37,247 nt of DNA from a virus. The translations under genes were made by a program, and so were the position numbers. The DNA lies in the IMG/VR virus record IMGVR_UViG_3300043424_000608, positions 1-37,247 of that record. One strand, written 5' to 3'. The notes beneath the pieces were generated by a model. It was not told the origin of the DNA. It did no database searches and was given only the letters and a program-made list of their open reading frames with translations. Shown here piece after piece: positions 23,101 to 31,326 of this stretch. Position 1 is the stretch's first letter. Every line of letters starts with the position of its first letter.

Positions 23101-26100
23101 AATCTACTGGTAAAAAAATCTCTCTTAGAGAAGTTTATGATAAATTAGATGGAGAAGTTGGAATTGCTCAATTAATTGATAAAGCTTATTCTGCCGCTGG
23201 ACTTACAGCGTCTAATGAAGAAGTTTATAGAATGTTTGAAAAACAAACTAAAGCAAATCCTTATCTATTAAGATCTTTAGTTTCGAAAAAGGGCTTTGTT
23301 CCTAACTTCGCAGATCCACTTAAAGAAGCTATAGGTCGTGAAATGTCTGCTGGTATTCCAGCTTCACAAATTTATGTAGACCAAAATTCATCATTAAAGA
23401 ATTCTATGAATCCAATGGGATTAATGGTCGCTAATCGTCGTGATGAACCAGCTGGTGGTATGCAAGGTATTGCTCGCGCAAGAAAAGAAGGCGCTAATCC
23501 AATGATGTATGGTGCGGCTAGGGGATTTATTCCTAATTATGCCCCTCCAATCGGAGAAGTAACAAGACAAGATCTTGGAAGAACAAAAATTAGCGATCAA
23601 TCTATACAGTCTTTCAATGAATCTTTAAAAGAAATTTCTGTAAGTTTAAGAAAGGGTTCTGTTTCTTTTACTGATGCTATTAATAAAGTTTCTCAATTAT
23701 CATCTTCAACTGGATCAACTACTGCACAAGTAGCAAGGCTTCGTACCGCTGGAGAAGGCTTGGTTACAGCATATAATAATGAACTTCAAGCAAGAAATGC
23801 AAGAGCAAAAGAATTAAAACAAGAAAGATCAGAAAGGCAATCTGGTAATAATTCTAAGAATCCAAGAGACTTATTAGGCGTTGTTTTTGCCGTTCAAACT
23901 GGATTAAGTTTACTCACTGGTGCAACTAGTGATGCTACAAGTGGAGTTGGTAAATTTGCTAATGCTCTTGGTTCTGTTGCATCAGCTGCTTCAACAACTT
24001 TATTAGTTACTCAAGGTTTATCTGGTTTAGCTAAAGAAGGGAGTACCGCATCTAAAGTTTTAGGTAAGATAGGTATTTATGGCGCTATAGCTGCTGGTGC
24101 ATTTGAAGCATTTAAACAATTTGCTTCTTATATAGATTCAACTAATCCAGCTATAAATCTAGCTACAGATGCAATGTATAGAGTTTCTCAAGCAGCTTCT
24201 AAAGCTGCAGTTAATTTGGGAACATTAAATCCAGCTCAAAAAACAAAAGTACAACAAGAAAGAGAAAGAATAATTAGTGAAGCTACTATAATAAGCCGAT
24301 CTCCAGCAAGACAGCAAATGGTAACAAGTCCAACAGGAGTTCCTACTTACACTAGTCTTCCAGCTACAGTTAAAAGAGCTAGTTGGGAAGGTGTTTCAGA
24401 TCAATTAAAAACAGATTTTAAAAATTTAGTTGATGAGGCAAAAGCTGTTGGTATTTCTAGTTCAGTAATATTTGAATCTCTCAATAAAGCTGCATTAAGC
24501 GATGGAAAAATTTTCGCAGAAGAAATAGAGAATATTTCTAGAAATCTTCAAGATTTAATAACTAATGTCGAAAATGTTAATCCAGAAAAATTAATTAAAT
24601 TACTTGATTTAAAACCAGGGGAAGGTTTAGGTAAAGAACTTGCTGATTTAAACGAAACTAAATTATCTAATTTATTAAAAAGAAGTGGTAATGATGCAGA
24701 ATTTAAACCAATTAGAGAAGCGCTATCTAAAAATAATGTACAAGATTTTGAGAGACAGAATGATTATATTAGATTAATAACTGATTTAATAAAACAAAGG
24801 GGCAATACTGAAAAAGAAGAAATTGAAACTTCTGCAGAAGCTTCTCTTAAAGCATTTAATCAAAGAATTAAACAGTTAGGGGTAGAAGCATCTATTAGAA
24901 AAAGATTATTCTCAGAGCAATCAGCTTCTTTAGAGGCTGAATATAACAATAATTTAGAAATAAGTAAAATAAATTCAGACACTACTCTTTCAGAAACAGA
25001 AAGAGCCAAAGCTTTAAAAGATCAAGAAGTAAGACATGCAGAAATTGTTGCTAATTTAGAAAAAGAAAAAACTTTATCTAGTCAAATAGATGAAATATCA
25101 AAATCCATTGGTGAAAAAATCACTGATCCTAAAAAACAAGCAGAATCTATAAAGAAGATATCAGAATTTCTTAAAGAATTTAAAAACTCTGCGGAATTTG
25201 AGGAGATAGTTCTTAAAGTATCTTTGGGAGAAATTGATGCAGAAGAATTTAAAAAACAAATAGAAGCAAAAATTGGAAGTCTTGGTTTAGAGGGTTCACA
25301 AGTAACTGATTTACTTACAGGTATAACAAATCTTGCAAAAGAAAGTGGCATATTAACTGATAATGCTAAACAAGAAAATTATTGGAAGGAAAAGACTGCC
25401 GCTCTTGATAAATCAAGTCTTGATATTGCTAAACAAAAAGCTGACTACTTTGAAAGAATAAACTTATTCGCAGAAAATCAAGTTGCAATATTAGAAAGAC
25501 AAAGCGTAATTGCTCAAGGAAAAACAGAAGCTCTTGATATTAATAAACAGATAGAATTAACTCAATTAGAAAAATTTGGTGGAGTTACAAAACAAGAAGA
25601 GTTATTTGCTAAACAACAAGCAATAGAAGAGAAATATTTTAATTTAAGATTAAAGGCAGATGAGGCTGAAGCTAGAAGGCAATTAGACATAGAAACAACA
25701 AGATCGCTTTACACGAAAGATAATATAGAAGCTTTAATGCAGAATAAAGATTCAATAAATCAAGTAAAATCTTCCATTGATGAAGCGGTAAGTGCTATTA
25801 ATAAAATGCCAGAAAATTTATCTAACGTAGTTACCGCATTAAGTGGACAACCACTAACACCTTCTCCTTTAAGTAATGTATTATTATCTGGTGGGCTAGG
25901 TCAATCATCATCTATACAACCAATAACATCGACAATTGATCAAATTTATACAAGAAATAATCCAAATATACAAAATTTAGATCAAAATTTAATAAATGGA
26001 ATTGCCACTGTTCAAGAGAGATACGGAGCAACAAGATTACCCGTAACAAGTTTGAGGAGGGGAGATAGTGGTCAGCACCTGTATGGTAAAGCTGTTGATT

Positions 26101-28334
26101 TTGACGTTTCACAACTTTCACCTCAAGAATATGAAAAATTATTAAATGATTTATTAAAATTAGGTTTTAGAGGTTTCGGTGATTATGGTGGCGCTCAATT
26201 TGGTGGAAGTAATGCTCCATCTAAATATCCAAATATGCTTCATGCAGACCTTAGATCAACCCCTATGGCTTGGGGACCAAATGAAAGTGGAACAAGTATT
26301 TCGCAAACAAATAGTATTTTTGAAAATTTTGCTAGAAATAATTTAAAAGCAGTAAATCTTGGCGGTTCTGGTATTATAGATTCTTCCATGCAAACAAATG
26401 TGCAAGCAGCACTTAAAAGTTTATCAGATTTCAAACCTCAAATAATAGCAGCTGGTGAAAAATTATCTGGACTAGCTGGTACTACAGAATTAACTGCAAG
26501 AGCTGAAGAAGAAGCTGCAAAAATAACTAAAGACTCATCGCTTCAAACTAAAATTGCAGCAGAAATTCAAAGTCGTGCAAATGCAGAAAGTAAAATTGGA
26601 CTTGAATCTAAAGCTAAAAGAGATATATTTAATTTAAGAAGTGAATTAGAATATTTAGAACAAGCCCCAAATACATTTTCAGATGGAATGAAAAAAGCAT
26701 TCCTAGAAATGGATAAATCAAATAAAAACTTTGCTTATGAAATGGGCCAAGCAATACCTAAAATGTTTTCAGATGGAATAACTGGGGCAATTATGTCTGC
26801 AGTTGAAGGAACTACTTCATTAAAAGATGGATTAAGAAATGCTGCATATGAGTTTCTTAAAACAATAAACCAAAGAATGATTAGTAATTTAGCTGATAAA
26901 TTTATCAGTGGTATAGGTAGTTTTGCAATGAGTTTTGGTAATGGTGGTTCTGTTCCAAAATATGCCTCTGGTGGCATGATTAATGGAGGTTCTGGATCAA
27001 AAGATGATGTTCCAGCAATGTTAATGGGTGGGGAATATGTTATTAATAAAAAATCTGTACAAAAATACGGACCAGACTTTTTACGAGCAATTAATAATGG
27101 TACATTAGGTGGATATGCTACAGGTGGAAAAGTTGAAAACTTACCTATACAAAATACATCACAAGGAGATTTTTATACTCCTGGAACTTATGGTTTAGGA
27201 GGAATACAAGGTCGTGAAAATCTTTTAGATTTTGCTACACAATCTTATACATCTGGAAAATATGATGTTATTAAGACTGGAGATAATTATGCATCTATTA
27301 ATCTTGAAGGAGAAAGTGTTAGATTAACTAACTGGGGTAGAATGAATAATGCTCAATCAGTTGCTATTAGAGAAGCTAAAGAACAGGCTTTTGATTTATA
27401 TATGCAAGATGTTGAAGCTGAGAAACAAAGAAAAGAGCAGCAAAAACAACTTGATGAACAAAACAAAGCCATGAAAAAACAAATGTTAATTCAAATAGGC
27501 ATGGCTGTCGCTGGTTCTGCTGCAAATGCTGGGGCTTCTGGTTTTAAGGCTGCATTTGACGCAGCTAAAGCTGGTGGAGCTAGTACATTATCAGCATTTG
27601 GATCTGGTCTTAAAGGTGTTTTTACTGGAGCAGCAACAACTGGCGGTGTTAATGTTGGTGGTTTAAATAATTGGTTTACTGGAATTGGTAAAGGATTGAC
27701 TGGTAACTTCTCAGAAGCTGGTAATTATTTTAAACTTGCCAATATGAGCAGTATTGATAAATTGGGTCAAGCTTATAGCATGGGCGTTGGTTATGATGGC
27801 AAAATGTCTTCATTTAATAAGTTTTTAGATAAAAGTGGATATATTCCTAGAGCTTTTCCAGTTGAACCACTTGAACCTTCTGTTGGATCAAATGGTATTT
27901 TAAATTGGTTTAAACCAACACTTGGTAGAGCTACTGGTGGTATTATTCCTCAAACTTCTGGTATAGATACTGTACCAGCAATGCTTTCTGGCGGCGAGTT
28001 TGTAATGAATCGCGCAGCTTCACAAAATATTGGAACTGGTAATCTTCAAGCTTTAAATGCTGGCGCAGCTTCTTTACCTACTGAAGAAAAGACGGAAGAA
28101 TTAAATGATAAATTAATTGCTAAATTAGATGAATTAATAGAAATAATGACTGGAAATGGAAGTTCTGGCGCTATTACAATTAATGTAGACTCTAATGGTA
28201 AATCAACACAAGAAACATCTGGAGAAAGTTCTGAATCTAGAGAAAAACTTGCAAGACAAATTAAAGAAACTGTCATGAAAGTTATTGAACAAGAGAAAAG
28301 ACTTGGAGGAAAATTAAGAAGAGGATTAGTATAA
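20103..28334 (+). CDS. Tape measure protein with embedded enzyme-like domains (2,743 aa)
   Basis: The N-terminal 40-270 region is a tape-measure core (ASVGIINGVTKAFGALVRNT; EVEKSLVEINTVLNASSDSL; AARQ-type repeats through SARGGAVIGNAFKTI-like segments). Hydrophobic segments lie at about 418-455, 1257-1340 and 2461-2480. Six PNF/PNY linkers of type (F)(I/V)PN(F/Y)A start near residues 574, 596, 630, 961, 1065 and 1142. Between 635 and 960 is an unrelated region with Glu853, Asp880 and Glu899-x-Lys901, a candidate PD-(D/E)xK nuclease. Residues about 1970-2055 form an M15-type peptidase (GQHLYGKAVDFD with His1992 and Asp1999; LHADLR with His2047). Coiled coils span about 1500-1900. VPAML-GGE(Y/F)V repeats lie near 2302 and 2622. 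At the usual 0.15 nm per residue the tail could reach about 400 nm, less if the inserts do not count. Confidence 0.9.
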   Translation: MPLQLPVIQTGLEASIQQAMRNAGRNAQINLGTNSRQINALAQPLGRITGQADEFTKSMEAANARVFAFGASVGIINGVTKAFGALVRNTIEVEKSLVEINTVLNASSDSLQQFGNKLFDVAKTTGQTFDTVAKGALELARQGLSTEETLKRINDALILSRLSGLDAQQSVEGLTAAFNSFKETGITTSQILNKLVVVSQKYSVSERDLIEGLKRSASVADQAGVSFDELVGIITTVQERTARGGAVIGNAFKTIFARIQDTGALEDLRSYGIVVDDVKGKILPATKILQNLGTEFNNLSQLEQADLAKKLGGVYQLSNLLAAVKDLSSEQSKYVDIVKLSAGATDEAYKKNAALNETLATLINKVTLSAQQLGATLGEIGITDGLKKVLDFVNSIFEGFQKILGEESALGTFFKGLVKGIGNVLAGPGLAIFAAIIGKLSIQLAGFGIDALKSFFKINQSAKEIQNIEKSIATALGSNLGLQRQLFALEGNRAAQLKLMTDAIVQQEAVMRRMSATAGSLAGSLYQQGVRSVGGQGLRVPKAAGGYMPAVAGEASDIRRGVGGAKAGDKPVVIPNFAFGGGKKGTMVAHTGEYIVPNFARGGSAIFNRDMIASMGLPSGAKKIGAAGGFIPNFAEWYDSSTKKVVTSTDYPKTPGNWTKIASNSQTYRKYADTLENYKLPNVDFYLFPDGTGGRGATVRGALGRSKSKAVENIEKQQQKVEKSGFFNLNADQLGGILLVSPRFGKGVGSLDTSMQIAEIPIFNQGKFQVDKNKYINLKGVKTSNTPSGRDLQGLQGDISQLFAGGIVDLAYRLYGSTFDPASAGEFTQKLKSLDSSNKQQLIPQAAQGDLFEAAGKVALNSFSNLESLFGSAEQNRPFDFQNPAALQKMFGVSVLRGEAKRGGEKNFSSSKQVSGIIKKVFNDPEYSPKALDALKAQGAFSPEMQKQKKEEEISNAVSGFIPNFVSQKYILNTLARIKAGTSGFSKQEQETFLNKFGAKSTGKKISLREVYDKLDGEVGIAQLIDKAYSAAGLTASNEEVYRMFEKQTKANPYLLRSLVSKKGFVPNFADPLKEAIGREMSAGIPASQIYVDQNSSLKNSMNPMGLMVANRRDEPAGGMQGIARARKEGANPMMYGAARGFIPNYAPPIGEVTRQDLGRTKISDQSIQSFNESLKEISVSLRKGSVSFTDAINKVSQLSSSTGSTTAQVARLRTAGEGLVTAYNNELQARNARAKELKQERSERQSGNNSKNPRDLLGVVFAVQTGLSLLTGATSDATSGVGKFANALGSVASAASTTLLVTQGLSGLAKEGSTASKVLGKIGIYGAIAAGAFEAFKQFASYIDSTNPAINLATDAMYRVSQAASKAAVNLGTLNPAQKTKVQQERERIISEATIISRSPARQQMVTSPTGVPTYTSLPATVKRASWEGVSDQLKTDFKNLVDEAKAVGISSSVIFESLNKAALSDGKIFAEEIENISRNLQDLITNVENVNPEKLIKLLDLKPGEGLGKELADLNETKLSNLLKRSGNDAEFKPIREALSKNNVQDFERQNDYIRLITDLIKQRGNTEKEEIETSAEASLKAFNQRIKQLGVEASIRKRLFSEQSASLEAEYNNNLEISKINSDTTLSETERAKALKDQEVRHAEIVANLEKEKTLSSQIDEISKSIGEKITDPKKQAESIKKISEFLKEFKNSAEFEEIVLKVSLGEIDAEEFKKQIEAKIGSLGLEGSQVTDLLTGITNLAKESGILTDNAKQENYWKEKTAALDKSSLDIAKQKADYFERINLFAENQVAILERQSVIAQGKTEALDINKQIELTQLEKFGGVTKQEELFAKQQAIEEKYFNLRLKADEAEARRQLDIETTRSLYTKDNIEALMQNKDSINQVKSSIDEAVSAINKMPENLSNVVTALSGQPLTPSPLSNVLLSGGLGQSSSIQPITSTIDQIYTRNNPNIQNLDQNLINGIATVQERYGATRLPVTSLRRGDSGQHLYGKAVDFDVSQLSPQEYEKLLNDLLKLGFRGFGDYGGAQFGGSNAPSKYPNMLHADLRSTPMAWGPNESGTSISQTNSIFENFARNNLKAVNLGGSGIIDSSMQTNVQAALKSLSDFKPQIIAAGEKLSGLAGTTELTARAEEEAAKITKDSSLQTKIAAEIQSRANAESKIGLESKAKRDIFNLRSELEYLEQAPNTFSDGMKKAFLEMDKSNKNFAYEMGQAIPKMFSDGITGAIMSAVEGTTSLKDGLRNAAYEFLKTINQRMISNLADKFISGIGSFAMSFGNGGSVPKYASGGMINGGSGSKDDVPAMLMGGEYVINKKSVQKYGPDFLRAINNGTLGGYATGGKVENLPIQNTSQGDFYTPGTYGLGGIQGRENLLDFATQSYTSGKYDVIKTGDNYASINLEGESVRLTNWGRMNNAQSVAIREAKEQAFDLYMQDVEAEKQRKEQQKQLDEQNKAMKKQMLIQIGMAVAGSAANAGASGFKAAFDAAKAGGASTLSAFGSGLKGVFTGAATTGGVNVGGLNNWFTGIGKGLTGNFSEAGNYFKLANMSSIDKLGQAYSMGVGYDGKMSSFNKFLDKSGYIPRAFPVEPLEPSVGSNGILNWFKPTLGRATGGIIPQTSGIDTVPAMLSGGEFVMNRAASQNIGTGNLQALNAGAASLPTEEKTEELNDKLIAKLDELIEIMTGNGSSGAITINVDSNGKSTQETSGESSESREKLARQIKETVMKVIEQEKRLGGKLRRGLV

Positions 28335-28335
28335 T

Positions 28336-29121
28336 ATGTTTGGATCAAGAAGTAATTATGAAAATAGATTTTTTATCGACAATGAGCAAATTGTTGGTAT
28401 AGAGTCTATTGATATTAATTATTCAAATTCGCCATCAATAAGTAAAGTTCTTGGTGCTAAAAATGGTTTTGCGGTTATTGGAGCTACTCCACAACAAAAA
28501 ATATCTATTACTAGAAATTTAATATATAGTGATGATATTTTATCTTATACTGGTGCAACTAATATAGTTGGTGGAATTGATTATGAAAATAAATCATATA
28601 GATTTAGTAGTGGTTACTTAGATGAGTATATGGTAAGTTGTGCAGTTGGTGCAATTCCAAAAGTAACAACAAATATTACTGTTTATGATGAAATGAAAAC
28701 TGGAGCAAAATTTACTTCATCAAGTTCAAGCCCAACAATATTAATACCAAATCAAGGATCAATATCTGTTTCATGTGATAATTCTACAACTAATAGGGTT
28801 GTTGGATTTGATTATGCAGTTAAAAGTTTTAGAAAACCGATTTATACAATTGGATCGTTAGTTCCATCAGAAATAGTTTCTTTACCAATATTAGAATACG
28901 CTTCATCTATTCAAATTGATGTAGATGATGCATTTTTGCAAAGCGGATTATCATTTTTAAGAAATAGAAAAAATAAATCTGTTTCTTTTGTAATAAAAGG
29001 GAGGAATAATTCTTCAATACAATCATTAACAATTCCAAACGCATCATTAATTGGCGAATCTTTATCCAGCAGTGCTGATGGAGGAGTTAAATTAACACTT
29101 AATTATATAGGACATTCATGA
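28336..29121 (+). CDS. Distal tail protein, tube-like paralogue C (261 aa)
   Basis: First gene after the tape measure, the usual place for a distal tail (Dit-like) protein. It shares the tube-like signature with the proteins at 14916 and 30056: YLDEY at 94-98, VGAIPKV at 104-110 and Met120, with the same 10-residue step from Tyr to Val. The N-terminal half (DNEQIVGIESIDINYSNSPS; TPQQKISITRNLIYSDDIL) parallels the corresponding strands of those proteins. It probably forms the ring at the tail tip end of the tube. The ATG lies one base after the tape measure stop, with AGAGGATTAG as a ribosome site, and its stop overlaps the next gene (ATGA). Confidence 0.65.
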   Translation: MFGSRSNYENRFFIDNEQIVGIESIDINYSNSPSISKVLGAKNGFAVIGATPQQKISITRNLIYSDDILSYTGATNIVGGIDYENKSYRFSSGYLDEYMVSCAVGAIPKVTTNITVYDEMKTGAKFTSSSSSPTILIPNQGSISVSCDNSTTNRVVGFDYAVKSFRKPIYTIGSLVPSEIVSLPILEYASSIQIDVDDAFLQSGLSFLRNRKNKSVSFVIKGRNNSSIQSLTIPNASLIGESLSSSADGGVKLTLNYIGHS

Positions 29122-30059
29122 GTACTTTTTACAATAGAGATAGAAACATTAGTGTAATCAGCCCGATTTCATCTTTAACATATGATCCAGTTTATGGTTC
29201 TAGAGTTTCTTTTAGCTCTATGTCTAATATGTATTTTACTAGAGACGGTTATTTTAATTTAATACCACTTTCTCCTAATAGTTTGTCAGCAGAATATGAA
29301 TTAAGATATGATTTAAATGAACTTGATTCTCAAAAACTTATTGATTTTATTGAAAGTAAAAATGGGGAAGATTTTATTGAATTTACTGATTCATCTAGTT
29401 TTTATAAAAAGTTAAGTGGGTTTTCTGATAGTTACGCAGTTAATCACATTAATAAGGGTCATTATGAAGTCGCAATTAAAATAAATATAGATAGAGCGCC
29501 AACATTATTAAATTGGTCTGGAATGACTTTTATTAATACAACATTTCAAAATTGGACAACTAAAAAAGCTTACGAAAAATATGATATTATTTATTCAGGA
29601 ATAAGTACAAATAAATTAAATAATTATTATTATTGTACAGAAAATCATACATCATCTTCAGCTTCTGCTGATGGGCCAACAGGCTCTTCATCTAAATGGA
29701 CTCAAAATTTCTTTTTTGAACCAGATTTAGGATTGCAAAATAATGTTGATTTAAAAGTGGATAAAATTAATTTCAGAAACTCATTTCCACAAAGAATAAA
29801 AACTGAAAAAAATATAGCAAAAACAGACTTTAATTATAAATTTACTAATATAACTACTAAAAAAGCAAAAGCTATTATGCACTTTTTAGAAAATAAAGGT
29901 GGATATAGAAGATTTTTACATTATCCACCTTCTATTTATAATAGACCAAAAGTTTTTTATTCACCAAGCTGGAATCACACTTGGAAATATAATAATTCAC
30001 ACGATATTGAAGTTAATTTAATTGAAGACCCATTAGGAATAATACCAACAGGATCATGA
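29118..30059 (+). CDS. Minor tail protein with duplicated domain (313 aa)
   Basis: The 313-residue protein seems to contain two copies of one domain: residues about 58-122 (YDLNELDSQKLIDFIESKNG to NHINKGHYEVAIKI) and about 238-305 (FTNITTKKAKAIMHFLENKG to NNSHDIEVNLIE), sharing a helix, a 'FlexxxG' turn, aromatic residues and a final beta strand. The C-terminal copy with FYSPSWNHTW resembles lambda gpM-like minor tail proteins. Residues 106-113 contain the octapeptide YAVNHINK, also found at 56-63 of the next gene's product. It is coupled to both neighbours by ATGA overlaps. A role in the tail tip is likely. Confidence 0.62.
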   Translation: MSTFYNRDRNISVISPISSLTYDPVYGSRVSFSSMSNMYFTRDGYFNLIPLSPNSLSAEYELRYDLNELDSQKLIDFIESKNGEDFIEFTDSSSFYKKLSGFSDSYAVNHINKGHYEVAIKINIDRAPTLLNWSGMTFINTTFQNWTTKKAYEKYDIIYSGISTNKLNNYYYCTENHTSSSASADGPTGSSSKWTQNFFFEPDLGLQNNVDLKVDKINFRNSFPQRIKTEKNIAKTDFNYKFTNITTKKAKAIMHFLENKGGYRRFLHYPPSIYNRPKVFYSPSWNHTWKYNNSHDIEVNLIEDPLGIIPTGS

Positions 30060-31300
30060 ATAGAAAGATATTAAAAAGCGATGGGGCATTTGTTTTAATT
30101 GGAGATTCTCCTTCTTGGAAAACTTCAAGTGAAACAGGTAGACTTTTTTCATTGGTGCAAAATTTATCTTTTGGTTTACAAAATGATAGACAAAAATTAA
30201 AACAAGTCGGTTATGAAAACTATGCAGTTAATCATATTAATAAATCCCCAGATATTAATTTAAATATTAATTATTATTTAACTCCTTATTTACATAATGA
30301 ATTACAGCTTGGTTTTAATTTAGCTTATTCTTCTGACGAAGCTTTTTCTATAAAAGAATTTAGATCTAATAGAATTAATACACTTTTAGATGAATCTATA
30401 ACAGATGGTGATGATAATTTTACTTCTAATAATTTTTATGTTATAATAGATAATAATCAATTAAGGGATGCAATTACAGAAGCAGAGAAAACTTCTCCAG
30501 CTAGTGTTAATTTTAGTGGTTTTGATGTTGTTTCATTTGGTAACTGTTATTTAACAAATTATCAACTTTCATATTCAGTTGGATCAATACCTACTGTATC
30601 TACATCATATTTATGTTCAAATATGAAATTTGACAATTTAACTGGAAATGTGTTAACCATTCCAGCAATTAATCCAGTTAGTGGTAATTCAAATAATGCT
30701 GGAACATTAAATTTGTCAAGTACGATAAAATCTATTTTAACTGGAGATTTTGGATATAATAATGTTAAAGCATCTAATTTACCAGTTGCAACACATAGAA
30801 CCTCAACCTTTACCCTACAAGATTTGCAATGTGGTGGTGTGGCATTAAAATCAAACAGTAATCCAATTTTACAAAATTTAAATATTAATTTAGATTTCAC
30901 AAGAACTAATTTATATGGATTTGGCAGCAATTATCCATTTGATAGAAAATTAGAATTTCCAGTAAATGCGACTGTTGAATTACAAGCTTTGGTTTCTGGC
31001 GTTTCTTCTGGTTTTATAAGTGGTATGATGACTAATGAATCTAATTATAGATTTAATATATCTTTTTCAGAGGTTACACCAAACAAAGTAGATCCAACAA
31101 TTGGCTATATTACAATTGAAAATGCAAAATTAGAAAATTTTAATTATTCAATGTCAGTTAATGATATTATGAATTTTTCCGCATCTTTTTCTGTTGAGCT
31201 GTCTAATGATAAGAATTTTTACTTTGGTAGAGCAATGGAATCAGATCGTTGGAGAGATGTTAAAGATTTATGGTCTGTGTCTAATATTACTTGGCAATAA
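30056..31300 (+). CDS. Distal tail protein, tube-like paralogue D (414 aa)
   Basis: This 414-residue protein is the closest paralogue of the tail-tube candidate (14916-16040). VQNLSFGLQNDRQKLKQVG (34-52), SPDINLNINYYLT (64-76), YLTNY (165-169), VGSIPTV (175-181) and Met190 align with equal internal spacing, and GSNYPFDRKLEFPVNAT later matches GSKYAFVRTVDFPITAT. It therefore probably adopts a tube-like, double beta-sandwich fold and sits at the distal end of the tail. It also shares YAVNHINK with the preceding protein. The start overlaps that gene by 4 nt. The next gene, the fibre, has its own promoter-like motif, so this is the last gene of the tail operon. Confidence 0.65.
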   Translation: MNRKILKSDGAFVLIGDSPSWKTSSETGRLFSLVQNLSFGLQNDRQKLKQVGYENYAVNHINKSPDINLNINYYLTPYLHNELQLGFNLAYSSDEAFSIKEFRSNRINTLLDESITDGDDNFTSNNFYVIIDNNQLRDAITEAEKTSPASVNFSGFDVVSFGNCYLTNYQLSYSVGSIPTVSTSYLCSNMKFDNLTGNVLTIPAINPVSGNSNNAGTLNLSSTIKSILTGDFGYNNVKASNLPVATHRTSTFTLQDLQCGGVALKSNSNPILQNLNINLDFTRTNLYGFGSNYPFDRKLEFPVNATVELQALVSGVSSGFISGMMTNESNYRFNISFSEVTPNKVDPTIGYITIENAKLENFNYSMSVNDIMNFSASFSVELSNDKNFYFGRAMESDRWRDVKDLWSVSNITWQ

Positions 31301-31312
31301 AAACTTAAAAAG

Positions 31313-31322
31313 TGTAATAATA
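31313..31322 (+). promoter_or_regulatory. TGTAATAATA promoter motif before the fibre gene
   Basis: TTAAAAAGTGTAATAATA ends 4 nt before the fibre ATG (31327). No Shine-Dalgarno sequence fits in the space left. Confidence 0.45.
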
Positions 31323-31326
31323 ATAT

